In this document: positions 16,844 through 24,900 of the stretch, in pieces
How the letters are laid out: each line of letters starts with the position of its first letter
Position numbering within the stretch: the first letter of the stretch is position 1
DNA from: H111-94 sp034436045
Lineage (GTDB): Bacteria > Chloroflexota > Ktedonobacteria > Ktedonobacterales > Ktedonobacteraceae
DNA length: 31,421 bases
Assembly (NCBI GenBank): GCA_034436045.1
Contig: DAOTVZ010000123.1
Span: 1-31,421, forward strand
Direction: 5' to 3'
The notes under the pieces: model-generated
What the model was told of the DNA's origin: nothing
Databases searched by the model: none
What the model saw: the letters and a program-made list of their open reading frames with translations, nothing else
Translations under genes and position numbers: made by a program

Positions 16844-18775
16844 ATGATGAAAAGACAAAAGGGAGTTCGGCGAGCTATTCATGTATTCATTGCTAGCTGT
16901 TTCATCGTTATCTCTGGAGTGATTGGGTTCTACGTGACAACCAATCTGGAGTCGCATGCAGCAATGCCTGGTATCTCACTACATGCTGACTCTATACTCC
17001 CAACGCCCACACCTCCGTCAGATAATACACTTGGCTTGAGTACAACATCTGGACCAGCGGGCACACATGTGTTTATTTCGGCATCGGGTTACCAGCCTGG
17101 TGAGCCTGTGCGACCGATCTGGAATTATGGCTCAAAGGCGCAGGTACTTGAAGAGAGCTTCTACTACTTTAACCCCGTTGGGATTGCGGATGCCAATGGT
17201 GTGGTCTATGAGAGTTTCTGGACACCTACTACAGTTGCTGGCACCTATACAATTGCTGCTGTCGGTTTGAAAAGCGGTGTGGTGAAAACAGCAACCTTTC
17301 AAATAGTACCTAGCCTTGATCTAGGTATTTATATAGGGCCGCCGGGTACAATACTGCGTTTGCGTGGCTGGTCATTTGGCTATCGAGAAACTCTCAAGAT
17401 ATTCTGGAACTGGGCACCAGGTAATAGCGGCACTTTGATTAGCGAGGCGTCTTCAGACACAATGGGAGATTTTTCTAATCGTTCCTTTGTTATTCCGGCT
17501 GGTACTCCAGCAGGAACATATACGATTATGTGTGAGGGGCTAACCAGCCAAACGATAGCTACTGCTCAGTTCACAGTGGGTATGCCGAATCTCGAAGATT
17601 CTCCTAGCCCGTCTGACTGGTCCTATTTTGGCTATAATGCACAGAGTACACGTATCAATCCTGCTGAGACCTTGATTAGCCAGAGAAATGCATCTACCCT
17701 TACGGTAAAATGGAAGACTACTACTCCGTATCCTTACAAAATCGCCGGATCGCCTATTGTTGTGAATGGTATTGTCTATGTAGGAACCGTCGAAGGTTTC
17801 GTTATAGCAATTGAGGCTGCATCAGGTAACATTTTGTGGACATTTCAAGCGAGAGGGCCTGTTTATGGATCTCCTACCGTCCAAAATGGTATTGCCTACT
17901 TTGGCAGTGTCAACTATCCCTCCGAAAGACTCATCGGCAATTATGCTTATGCCCTGAACGCAAACAATGGCTCTCTTATATGGGATAATTACCTGCAGTA
18001 TGGAGGTGAGTGGTCCACACCAATAGTTTCTAATGGAAGAGTTTTCTTTACCTCTGCATATAAAGAAGGTGCATCAGGTGGATTAAGTGCTTTTGATGCC
18101 TATACAGGTCAGCCACTCTGGAGTTACTTTACTCCCTATGGGATATGGGCACCGGATACGGTGGATCAGAATGGAACTCTCTATGTGGGCACGGGGAATC
18201 CATGTTATCAGACTACTCCCTCCTCTTCGTGTGCTGGTTACATGGAAGCTATCAATCCTACTACCGGGAGTATCCTCTGGCAGGTTCATCTCCTTGGAGT
18301 GAGCGGCGACGATGATGTTTCTACAGCCCCACTTTATGACAATGGACGACTCTACTTTGGTTTGAAAAGCGGTTACTTCTACTGTATGAATGCTACCAAC
18401 GGCAACATCATATGGCAGTACAATACCGGTTTTTCTGGTGACTACGGTATTTTCTCCAGTGCAACAGAATATAATGGGTTAGTAATATTTGGAGGTGGTG
18501 ATTATCTAGTTCATGCTCTCGATATGAATACTGGAAATCTAGTCTGGACGTTTAAAACCGGTTCATTTATTGACTCCTCACCTTCTATTGCCAATGGGGT
18601 GTTATTTATCGGCAGCTATGATAAATACCTTTATGCCCTTAATCCTGGCAATGGCCAAAAACTGTGGAGCTTTAGGACCAATGGGCCTTTGTGGGCTTCT
18701 CCAGCAATCTCGAATGGCGTAATATACGAAAGTTCTGGCGATGGAAATGTCTATGCTTTTACTCCACAAGTTTAG
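16844..18775 (+). CDS. Secreted PQQ-type beta-propeller protein with two N-terminal Ig-like domains
   Basis: A 643-residue protein. I chose ATG 16844 (GGGAGA at 16828-16833); the frame is open upstream inside the GT4 gene. A hydrophobic segment (HVFIASCFIVISGVIGFYV, about 11-30) is a signal peptide or anchor. Two Ig-like domains follow, each with a G(P/T).GT...(I/L)...G(Y/W).(P/F)G pattern (GPAGTHVFISASGYQPGE and PPGTILRLRGWSFGYRE). From about residue 255 there are seven or eight propeller blades of the PQQ/BamB type, each with a (F/Y)(A/C).(N/D)..(N/T)G...W core such as YALNANNGSLIWD, MEAINPTTGSILWQ and YALNPGNGQKLWSF. PQQ and calcium ligands of a dehydrogenase are not apparent, so a binding or scaffold role is likelier than redox catalysis. 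It is the last gene of the locus; two hairpins follow. Confidence 0.83.
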   Translation: MMKRQKGVRRAIHVFIASCFIVISGVIGFYVTTNLESHAAMPGISLHADSILPTPTPPSDNTLGLSTTSGPAGTHVFISASGYQPGEPVRPIWNYGSKAQVLEESFYYFNPVGIADANGVVYESFWTPTTVAGTYTIAAVGLKSGVVKTATFQIVPSLDLGIYIGPPGTILRLRGWSFGYRETLKIFWNWAPGNSGTLISEASSDTMGDFSNRSFVIPAGTPAGTYTIMCEGLTSQTIATAQFTVGMPNLEDSPSPSDWSYFGYNAQSTRINPAETLISQRNASTLTVKWKTTTPYPYKIAGSPIVVNGIVYVGTVEGFVIAIEAASGNILWTFQARGPVYGSPTVQNGIAYFGSVNYPSERLIGNYAYALNANNGSLIWDNYLQYGGEWSTPIVSNGRVFFTSAYKEGASGGLSAFDAYTGQPLWSYFTPYGIWAPDTVDQNGTLYVGTGNPCYQTTPSSSCAGYMEAINPTTGSILWQVHLLGVSGDDDVSTAPLYDNGRLYFGLKSGYFYCMNATNGNIIWQYNTGFSGDYGIFSSATEYNGLVIFGGGDYLVHALDMNTGNLVWTFKTGSFIDSSPSIANGVLFIGSYDKYLYALNPGNGQKLWSFRTNGPLWASPAISNGVIYESSGDGNVYAFTPQV

Positions 18776-18823
18776 GAGTGCTGGAGCATCCTGATTATGA
18801 ACAGGTCGAGATAGAGGGTACTG

Positions 18824-18855
18824 AATGGCTTCTTCTCCAGTCGGAAGAGGCCATT
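18824..18855 (+). terminator. Stem-loop after the glycan locus (no T-run)
   Basis: AATGGCTTCTTC (18824-18835) pairs with GAAGAGGCCATT (18844-18855) through 12 pairs with one G-U, loop of 8, about 48 bases after the stop. It may act with the terminator that follows or protect the 3' end. Confidence 0.5.
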
Positions 18856-18884
18856 GTCTAGTATACGTGGGAAAGAGAAGGTAT

Positions 18885-18937
18885 GAGGAGGATGCCCTGC
18901 TGTAATCAATATCACTGAGGCATTCTCTTCCTTTTTT
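18885..18937 (+). terminator. Intrinsic terminator closing the glycan locus
   Basis: GAGGAGGATGCC (18885-18896) pairs with GGCATTCTCTTC (18919-18930) as 12 pairs including two G-U wobbles, loop of 22 bases, followed directly by C and six T (18932-18937). It lies 110 bases after the propeller stop and marks the end of the AT-rich half. Confidence 0.65.
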
Positions 18938-19111
18938 ACACCTGCGTGCTGAGATAAAGACAGATAAGGGGGTTCAGCGACTGCGTGAGCGGCGTCTGCG
19001 CACTGAAAAGCTGAGAGCGTAGGGGTGATTTTAATGCCCCTCTCAAATTTGTCTGTATAATAGAGGCATGGGGTGTTTGTGCAAGAGCCTGCTTGATGCA
19101 AGGGAGAAGTG
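18938..19111. other. Leader region before murJ with possible promoter
   Basis: This is the remainder of a 336-base gap (18776-19111). TATAAT occurs at 19056-19061, preceded directly by TG, about 50 bases before the murJ ATG. The -35 region is poor. I see no RNA gene. Confidence 0.4.
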
Positions 19112-20674
19112 ATGAAAGACCACATAGATGTACCAGCGAAAACGACCGCGCCAGGAGAGTTGACGGCTGAAGTTGCGCGTGGCCTGACGAAGGAAAGAGC
19201 GCTCCCTCGTTGGCACAAACATTGGGGGGGCAAAACCTTTCGTTTTAGCCCGGCGAGTTTTCGCCTGGGCGCGAACTTCTCGCTGCGTCGTTTCAGTATG
19301 ACCGAAGCGGCCCTCTTATTTTCGCTGGCCTACATGGCCTCAAAGGTTTTGGGACTCATCCGCCAACTGCTATTCAATTTCATGTTCGGCACCGGCCCCC
19401 AGGCAACGGCCTATATCGCAGCCTTCAATCTCCCTGACACGATCTTTAATCTGATCGCCGGCGGCGCGCTCACCTCTGCGTTGATCCCGGTCTTTGTCAG
19501 TTATGAGCAACGAGAGGGCGAGCAAGAAACATGGCGGCTGGTGAGCCTGGTCTTTAATATCTTACTGGTCATCTTGACATTGTGTATCTTGCTGGTGGAA
19601 GTTTTCGCGCCACAGATCGTCAATCGTCTGCTGGTGCCCGGCCTACCACCCGCTGAGAGAGCGCTCACAACGACGCTGACGCGCATTATGCTCTTTCACT
19701 CGCTCATCCTTGGGCTGGGCACGGTGATGACGGCAGTGCTGAATAGCAGGCGTCAATTTCTTTTGCCTGCGCTCTCGATAGCCTTCTACGATTTCGGTCT
19801 CATCGGTGGCCTGCTGCTCGCACGAGCGATCCCCTCGCTCGGCATTTATGGCCCCACCTTTGGCCTGCTGGCGTCGGGCATCTGCCAGGTCGGGATACAG
19901 GTTCCTGGTCTGCTCAAACAGGGTGTGCGCTACAGCTTCGTCTGGAACCTCACCCATCCCGGCCTGCGTGACATTATGAAACTGTTGGGACCGAACGTGC
20001 TGGCGGTAGGCGTGGGCGCTGTAACCACCATCCTTGCTACCACATTTGCTTCGTACCTGCCGGATAAAGCCAGTATAGCCGCCATGCAGGACGCTCTCCT
20101 CTTCTATGGTGTGCCGTCCGTGTTCCTGGCGCAAGCGGTGAGTCAGGCCCTGCTACCTCAGATCACGTTGCAGGCGACGCAGAAACATTATGTCCACATG
20201 AGCCAGACGATTATAAAGATTGTCGGTGGCGCGGTGCTGCTCAGCATCCCGGCAGCGCTCGGTCTGTTTGTGCTGGGCAAGCCCGCTATTCGCCTGCTCT
20301 TTCAACACGGAGCTTTTACCGCACATTCCACCGCGCTCACCTATACGGCGCTGACTGGCTACGCACTGGCGTTGCCCGGCACTATTGCCACAATGTTACT
20401 GACCGCCTGCTTCTACGCGCTGAAGAACGCGAAAACGCCGCTGTTTGTGAGCATTGCCACCGTGCCTGTATATATTGGTTCCCTCGTCCTGCTCGTGAGA
20501 GTTGTCACAGGCCAATACGCTATTCTGGCCATTCCGCTCACTACGGCCAGCACAGGCACCATCCAGGCGGCAATGCTGACGCTGCTGCTCTTCTGGCGCT
20601 TGCGCGCGCTGGTCAAGATCGACAAGGGCTTCCAGCGCCTGCAACAGCGGCGTATAAGTACAGTTCATCCTTAA
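19112..20674 (+). CDS. murJ: MurJ-type lipid II flippase
   Basis: A 520-residue MOP/MVF-superfamily protein. ATG 19112 is five bases after AGGGAG (19101-19106); a GTG directly before it overlaps the ribosome site. After a cytoplasmic tail of about 65 residues come some 14 membrane segments. The first carries the family pattern AALLFSLAYMASKVLGLIRQ, then FGTGPQATAYIAAFNLPDTI and the very characteristic NLIAGGALTSALIPVF. GPTFGLLASGICQVGIQVPGL and VFLAQAVSQALLPQI are further conserved loops. MurJ moves undecaprenyl-linked peptidoglycan precursor outward. It is convergent with the tail-anchored protein gene (18 bases between stops). Base composition changes to GC-rich from here on. An O-antigen or exopolysaccharide flippase of the same superfamily is less likely, given the AGGALTSALIPVF motif. 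Confidence 0.92.
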   Translation: MKDHIDVPAKTTAPGELTAEVARGLTKERALPRWHKHWGGKTFRFSPASFRLGANFSLRRFSMTEAALLFSLAYMASKVLGLIRQLLFNFMFGTGPQATAYIAAFNLPDTIFNLIAGGALTSALIPVFVSYEQREGEQETWRLVSLVFNILLVILTLCILLVEVFAPQIVNRLLVPGLPPAERALTTTLTRIMLFHSLILGLGTVMTAVLNSRRQFLLPALSIAFYDFGLIGGLLLARAIPSLGIYGPTFGLLASGICQVGIQVPGLLKQGVRYSFVWNLTHPGLRDIMKLLGPNVLAVGVGAVTTILATTFASYLPDKASIAAMQDALLFYGVPSVFLAQAVSQALLPQITLQATQKHYVHMSQTIIKIVGGAVLLSIPAALGLFVLGKPAIRLLFQHGAFTAHSTALTYTALTGYALALPGTIATMLLTACFYALKNAKTPLFVSIATVPVYIGSLVLLVRVVTGQYAILAIPLTTASTGTIQAAMLTLLLFWRLRALVKIDKGFQRLQQRRISTVHP

Positions 20675-20706
20675 ATGTGATGAATCATATCTCTACCCGA
20701 TCACAT
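20675..20706. terminator. Weak dyad between convergent genes
   Basis: ATGTGAT (20675-20681) and ATCACAT (20700-20706) form a 7-bp inverted repeat around the 18-base gap between the murJ stop and the minus-strand gene's stop. It could be a weak bidirectional terminator; no T-run is present. Confidence 0.3.
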
Positions 20707-21244
20707 GCAATTGGTGTAGCACGATGAAGACGATGATAATGATGACCACGAGAGCCGCTACTGCCAGGAAGAAGTACAGGTTTCTGCGGTTGAAATCGGG
20801 CATCTTCTGTTTGAGTTCTTGCTGTGCCTGAGCGCGCCGCTCCTGGTTGCGTTCTATGCGCTTCTGACGGCGGGTGCGCAGTTTTGCCACGCGCTCTTCC
20901 TGCGACTGCGGACCGGCTCCAATATGTTCCATGCGGCGGCGCATCACGCGATTGTAGCTCTCCATTTGCTGTTTAGCGGGGTCATTGCTCTGCGGGGGCG
21001 GTTTGGGCAACGTGGATTTCGCGCCCGCGACGGCGGTACCGCCGATCTGTGGGCGCGCGTTCTTGCTCTTGCCCTTCTTTCTGCTGCCAGCAGAGGAAAC
21101 AGTGTTGCCGCTACCGCTATTAGTGCTGGCGCTGGCGGCGGGCGTACTCGGACGCGATGTGGGCGTAGAGGCGGCGCTGCCAGTGTTGCTTGTCTTGCCT
21201 GTGCTGGCGGGCTTTTTCGTATTGGACGTGTTCTCGTTCGCCAT
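20693..21244 (-). CDS. Tail-anchored protein with low-complexity Ser/Thr/Ala N-terminus
   Basis: A 183-residue protein; AGAGGA lies six bases before the ATG at 21244. Residues 1-85 are Ser/Thr/Ala/Gly/Pro-rich and surely disordered, with a basic patch (GSRKKGKSKNARP). Residues 90-145 are highly charged and helical (NRVMRRRMEHIG, VAKLRTRRQKRIERNQERRAQAQQ), probably a short coiled coil. A single membrane segment sits at the C-terminal end (LYFFLAVAALVVIIIIVFIVL, about 155-176), so the body should face the cytoplasm. The basic helix might contact nucleic acid or phospholipid heads. I do not recognise a family. It lies 41 bases downstream of the CCA-enzyme gene on the same strand and is probably co-transcribed with it. 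Confidence 0.7.
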   Translation of the reverse strand: MANENTSNTKKPASTGKTSNTGSAASTPTSRPSTPAASASTNSGSGNTVSSAGSRKKGKSKNARPQIGGTAVAGAKSTLPKPPPQSNDPAKQQMESYNRVMRRRMEHIGAGPQSQEERVAKLRTRRQKRIERNQERRAQAQQELKQKMPDFNRRNLYFFLAVAALVVIIIIVFIVLHQLHVIG

Positions 21245-21285
21245 AGCTATTCCTCTTTTATTTCACAGCGAAATTATGTAATGGG

Positions 21286-22653
21286 TCATTCTTCCTGCAT
21301 CAATTGACGGGCGATACGTTTTGCCGTCTCCTTGTCGTCCGGGGCCAGCGCGCCGTCGATCACCAGACTGAGCAGGTGTTCCTTGATGGGGCGCAGCCAG
21401 GGGCCGGGGCCACGTCCGAACAGCTCCATCAGTTCGTTGCCGTCCAGCGGACTCTTCAGCGGCACACGTTCGGCCTCTTCTTTCAGGCGTTGACAGCGTT
21501 CGGCCAGTTCCGCCACGCGCGCCACCGCGCGATTAACCTTCTCGACGCGATAGCTGGTGATGTCAGCTTGCGAGAGATCGAGCAGGTCGGGCAGGTCATC
21601 GCCGACATCGAGCATGAGGCGGCGAACCGCACCATCCGTCCAATCGCTGGTATAGGCGTTGGCGCGCATGTGTAGCTTGACCAGCTTTGAGACGCTCTCG
21701 ATGAAGTCGCGGTCGAAGTGCAATCGCTTGAGGATGTCGCGCGCCATCACGGCCCCCACATCTTCGTGACCAAAGAAATGAATCTTATTATCCTCTATGG
21801 TGCGCGTGCGCGGTTTGGCGATGTCATGCAGCAGCGCGGCCCAGCGCGTCTTGAGACGTGGGGCGGAACGTTCGACGACGCGCAGCACGTGCATATAGAC
21901 ATCTTTCGTCGTCACTGTGCGCGCCTGCGGTTGCTGGCTGACGCCGCGCAGTTCCAGCACTTCCGGGATGATCCACTCCATCAGGCCCAGCTCGACCAGC
22001 AGATCCAGCCCTTTGGCGGGATGCGGCGAGGTCAACAGCTTGTTCATCTCGTCGCGGATGCGCTCGCGGCTGATCTTCTGCAACTTGGGGGCCTGACGCA
22101 CAATCGAGGCCCACGTCTCCGGCTCTATCGTGAAATCCAGTTGCGCGGCGAAGCGCACGGCGCGCAGCAGGCGCAGAGGGTCTTCATCGAAGCGTTTATC
22201 CGGCTCGTTGCCGACGGCACGCAAGATATGGGCCTCCAGGTCCTGTCGCCCGTTGTAGGGGTCGATGATCACGCCGGTGAGTGGGTCGCGGGCCATCGCG
22301 TTGATGGTGAAATCGCGGCGGCGCAGGTCTTCGTAGAGACTATCGCCGAAGCAGACCTCCGGCTTGCGCGATTCGGGATTATAGCGTTCGCTGCGAAACG
22401 TGGTGATCTCGATGATGTCATTTCCATAATAGAGGCGCACGGTACCGAAGCGTTCACCCACCAGCACCACCGTCGTCGGGTTAGTGGGGGCGACGATGCG
22501 TTTGATTTCGTCGGGCCGTGCATCGGTGGCGAGATCGGCGTCGTTGGATTGCCCCCGATGGAGCAGCACGTCGCGTACCGTTCCCCCTACCATATACAAT
22601 TGTTTTTGCTGCGCCTGGAATGCCTGCGCCAGCGTAAAAATGATATCTAACAT
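21286..22653 (-). CDS. cca: CCA-adding tRNA nucleotidyltransferase (poly(A) polymerase family) with HD domain
   Basis: A 455-residue class II nucleotidyltransferase. The head has the nucleotidyltransferase signature VGGTVRD (22-28), metal-binding D38-x-D40 in NDADLATDA and a third carboxylate near E82 (IEITTFR). RRDFTINAMA (112-121) and EDPLRLLRAVRFAAQL (157-172) are the family's conserved ribose and template-binding motifs. A C-terminal HD domain begins near WAALLHDIAKPRT (H276-D277) and may carry phosphohydrolase activity. The enzyme repairs or completes the CCA end of tRNAs; poly(A) polymerase or an A- or CC-adding specialist cannot be excluded from sequence. No clear ribosome site precedes the ATG; a TATAGA box only 13 bases upstream raises the possibility of a nearly leaderless message. 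Confidence 0.9.
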   Translation of the reverse strand: MLDIIFTLAQAFQAQQKQLYMVGGTVRDVLLHRGQSNDADLATDARPDEIKRIVAPTNPTTVVLVGERFGTVRLYYGNDIIEITTFRSERYNPESRKPEVCFGDSLYEDLRRRDFTINAMARDPLTGVIIDPYNGRQDLEAHILRAVGNEPDKRFDEDPLRLLRAVRFAAQLDFTIEPETWASIVRQAPKLQKISRERIRDEMNKLLTSPHPAKGLDLLVELGLMEWIIPEVLELRGVSQQPQARTVTTKDVYMHVLRVVERSAPRLKTRWAALLHDIAKPRTRTIEDNKIHFFGHEDVGAVMARDILKRLHFDRDFIESVSKLVKLHMRANAYTSDWTDGAVRRLMLDVGDDLPDLLDLSQADITSYRVEKVNRAVARVAELAERCQRLKEEAERVPLKSPLDGNELMELFGRGPGPWLRPIKEHLLSLVIDGALAPDDKETAKRIARQLMQEE

Positions 22654-22751
22654 GCCATAAATCTATCTATAATCGAACCGGTGTATCGCAACCAAAAATA
22701 AACACAGTGGCAACAGGACGGGCGCGAGGCATCACCCATACCCTATAAGAC

Positions 22752-22902
22752 GGGCGTGATATGCATTATAACAGGGTTGGGGCTTGTCCCGGCGGTCGCC
22801 CTGCGTGCGCTCGCCCACTCCTGGCGCTACTCTTGCGATGGGGCTATTGTACCATGTTCCCTGCACTCTATAAAGAGGGTATCGGCTGTGATTACGCCCT
22901 AC
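22752..22902. repeat. Degraded copy of the GTAGGGGCGTGAT inverted-repeat element
   Basis: GGGCGTGAT at 22752-22760 and GTGATTACGCCCTAC at 22888-22902 resemble the left and right ends of the element at 22926-23054, in the same relative orientation and at a similar spacing. One end has lost its outer bases and the other has a base missing. Confidence 0.4.
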
Positions 22903-22925
22903 GATGGGGCGGGCATAAACGTATA

Positions 22926-23054
22926 GTAGGGGCGTGATTCATCACGCCCTGTTCCCGACCCGTCACACCCCCGCGAGCCATCCTGACCAGGCCGGAGCGA
23001 TATTTCACGAGATTGATGAGATGTCCAGGTAAGAGTGATTCATCACGCCCCTAC
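22926..23054. repeat. 129-bp inverted-repeat element (MITE-like)
   Basis: The left end GTAGGGGCGTGATTCATCAC (22926-22945) is matched by a right end GTGATTCATCACGCCCCTAC (23035-23054), its reverse complement except for the two central bases. The left end itself is a hairpin (GGGCGTGAT-TC-ATCACGCCC, 22930-22949). No coding capacity lies inside. The same ends bound the large array at 25249-26118. It may be a non-autonomous mobile element or a structured terminator for the amidase gene. Confidence 0.6.
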
Positions 23055-23094
23055 GGGAGAACGGATGCCCGATTTTGGTTGGAAACGTGCATTA

Positions 23095-24513
23095 TCATGC
23101 ATCCACCGCCTCGCGGCGGTGCCAGTCGGTCAGTTGCTGGTAGGCGTGGGCAATGCGTAACACGGTGGCCTCCTCGAATGGTTTGCCCGCGATTTGCAGG
23201 CCAATGGGCAGACCTGAACTTGAAAAGCCGCAAGGGATTGAGATGGCAGGCAGGCCGGAGAGATTGAAAGGCATGGTCAGGCGCAGCAATGCGACCGTCG
23301 CATTCTCCTTGACGCCATCGATTTCGATCTCCTGGCCCGCCTGCTCGGCCAGGGGCGCAGGAATGGGCAAGGTGGGCAGCACGAAGGCATCGACGTGTTG
23401 CAGGATGGAGCGCAGGCTACTGGCAAAGATGCGTCTCTCCTGCTGGGCGCGCAGGTAATCGACCGCCTTGATCTCACGTCCGAGCAGCAGGGCCGTGCGT
23501 GCCACTTCGCCGTAGCGCTCCAGCCGCTCGCTGAGCCAGCCTGTTTGCATATGCGCCAGCGTGGCCTCCGGTCGCTGCACGGTGCGATAGAGTTCCATTG
23601 TGGGGCGTGGCAACTCTACATCGATCAGCCGCGCCCCCTCCTCTTCCAGCACGTGCAGAGCCGCGCGCCATGCCTGTCGTACCTCTGCATCGAGGGGCGC
23701 GTAGAAAGCCTCCTGGGGAACGCCCAGCTTGATGTTTTGTAGCGAAAGCGGGCCGCGTCCCTCCGGCCCTGCGATTAACGTCGCGGTGGGGCTGAAGCGT
23801 GCCGGGCCGGAGACACTGTTGGGGTCGCGCGGGTCATATTTGGCAATGGCATCGAAAATAAGCGCGCAGTCTTCGGCGCTGCGAGCGATGGGGCCGGCGT
23901 GGTCGAGCGACCAGCTAAGCGGAATGATGCCATAGCAGCTTACGCGCCCGTAGGTCGGCTTGAGGCCCGTCACACCGCAACAGGCCGAGGGAATACGAAT
24001 GGAGCCACCGGTGTCGGTGCCAATCGCGCCCAGGCACATGCCCGTCGCTACCGCCGCTGCCGAGCCACCACTGGAACCGCCGGGTGTGTGGTCGCGCCGC
24101 CAGGGATTGCGCGTCGGCGGACTATAAGGGCCATAGGCGAACTCAAAAGTATTGGTCTTGCCGATGAGTATGGCTCCCGCCTTACGCAACTGCTCTGTTA
24201 CCATTGCGTCTTCCTGCGCAATATAGTCGTCCAGCACCCGTGACCCCGCCGTTGAGCGCACGCCTTTGACGGCGATCAGATCCTTGAGAGCGATGGGAAC
24301 GCCGTGCAGCGGACTACGATAAAGACCCGTGCGCATCTCGCGCTCGGCCTGCTCCGCGTCGTTCATAGCCTGCTCGCGCATGACCGTGATATAGGCTTTG
24401 ATCTCGCCATCCAGCGCATCGATGCGATCCAGTGTATCGGCCACCAGTTCGGTGGGTGTGGTGAGGCCGGAGTGCAATGCTTCAGCCGCTTCTTTCAGAG
24501 AGGTGTAGAGCAT
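23095..24513 (-). CDS. Amidase-signature enzyme (GatA-related)
   Basis: A 472-residue amidase-signature protein; AAAGGGTG lies just before the ATG at 24513. The Lys-cisSer-Ser triad is visible: K77 in GVPIALKD, S147 in TPGGSSGGSAAAV, and nucleophile S171 in GTDTGGSIRIPS. Also typical are AGAILIGKTNTFEFAYG, CGVTGLKPTYGRVS and GPIARSAEDCALIFDAI, and near the end GLPAISIPCGF and LPIGLQIAGKPFEEATVLRIA. Length fits GatA (about 480), the amidase subunit of Glu-tRNA(Gln)/Asp-tRNA(Asn) amidotransferase, but no gatB or gatC is adjacent, so a free amidase acting on small amides is equally possible. It is divergent from the small HTH gene, with a 414-base spacer. Confidence 0.88.
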   Translation of the reverse strand: MLYTSLKEAAEALHSGLTTPTELVADTLDRIDALDGEIKAYITVMREQAMNDAEQAEREMRTGLYRSPLHGVPIALKDLIAVKGVRSTAGSRVLDDYIAQEDAMVTEQLRKAGAILIGKTNTFEFAYGPYSPPTRNPWRRDHTPGGSSGGSAAAVATGMCLGAIGTDTGGSIRIPSACCGVTGLKPTYGRVSCYGIIPLSWSLDHAGPIARSAEDCALIFDAIAKYDPRDPNSVSGPARFSPTATLIAGPEGRGPLSLQNIKLGVPQEAFYAPLDAEVRQAWRAALHVLEEEGARLIDVELPRPTMELYRTVQRPEATLAHMQTGWLSERLERYGEVARTALLLGREIKAVDYLRAQQERRIFASSLRSILQHVDAFVLPTLPIPAPLAEQAGQEIEIDGVKENATVALLRLTMPFNLSGLPAISIPCGFSSSGLPIGLQIAGKPFEEATVLRIAHAYQQLTDWHRREAVDA

Positions 24514-24721
24514 CGTAATTCACCCTTTTCTTCCTGAGATATGGTGCAATATATCGGTATGATATTTGCTCTATTGTATCAGGTTTTAGGGCTTCGTTTC
24601 GCTCCTGAAAAAAGCAGGGGGCCGGTGTAGTAATGGCATGTAATTCAGACAGAGAGTATAGAACCGATTGACGTCCTCATTACGTCTTGATAGATGAGGG
24701 TACGTTTTTCCCTCTTTTATG

Positions 24722-24750
24722 TTGACAAAAAGCGTGACTGATGTTATTCT
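24722..24750 (+). promoter_or_regulatory. Strong sigma-70 type promoter for the HTH gene
   Basis: A perfect TTGACA (24722-24727), a 17-base spacer and TATTCT (24745-24750). Transcription should start near 24757, giving a leader of about 170 bases before the ATG at 24928. Confidence 0.75.
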
Positions 24751-24880
24751 TTCTGTTATAGTGAACAAGAGTTGTATGCGTAGCAAATCGTCGCTGGTGG
24801 AACTCGGTGAGACAAAGAGTTTGCTAAACTTGTGCGTTGCGTTTCATGTGAGTCCGATCAGCCGGTGACTGCGCGTGTAA

Positions 24881-24900
24881 TGACATGCATAAGCATGTCA
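24881..24900 (+). promoter_or_regulatory. Perfect 8-bp dyad in the HTH gene leader
   Basis: TGACATGC-ATAA-GCATGTCA is an exact inverted repeat with a four-base centre, ending 10 bases before the AGGGAGG ribosome site. It could be an operator for autoregulation by the HTH protein or an RNA hairpin affecting translation. Confidence 0.6.

Larger units (their letters stand above)
22654..23094. other. 441-base gene-free region holding repeat elements
   Basis: Between the CCA gene start and the amidase stop. Apart from the CCA promoter region it contains one well-formed inverted-repeat element (22926-23054) and a degraded relative (22752-22902). No convincing ORF or RNA gene is present. Confidence 0.6.

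Noticed and set aside
18772..19233. 153-codon minus-strand frame across the gap before murJ
   Set aside because: It overlaps the murJ start and the terminator and promoter region, has no ribosome site and no recognisable domain.
20819..21307. 162-codon plus-strand frame opposite the tail-anchored protein
   Set aside because: Low-complexity Ala/Arg/Leu product typical of an antisense shadow; the minus-strand gene has a good ribosome site and membrane anchor.
21718..22650. 310-codon plus-strand frame opposite the CCA enzyme
   Set aside because: Antisense shadow in GC-rich DNA; the minus strand encodes clear CCA-adding motifs.
24586..24786. 66-codon minus-strand frame upstream of the amidase
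   Set aside because: It covers the HTH promoter, has no ribosome site and no recognisable feature.
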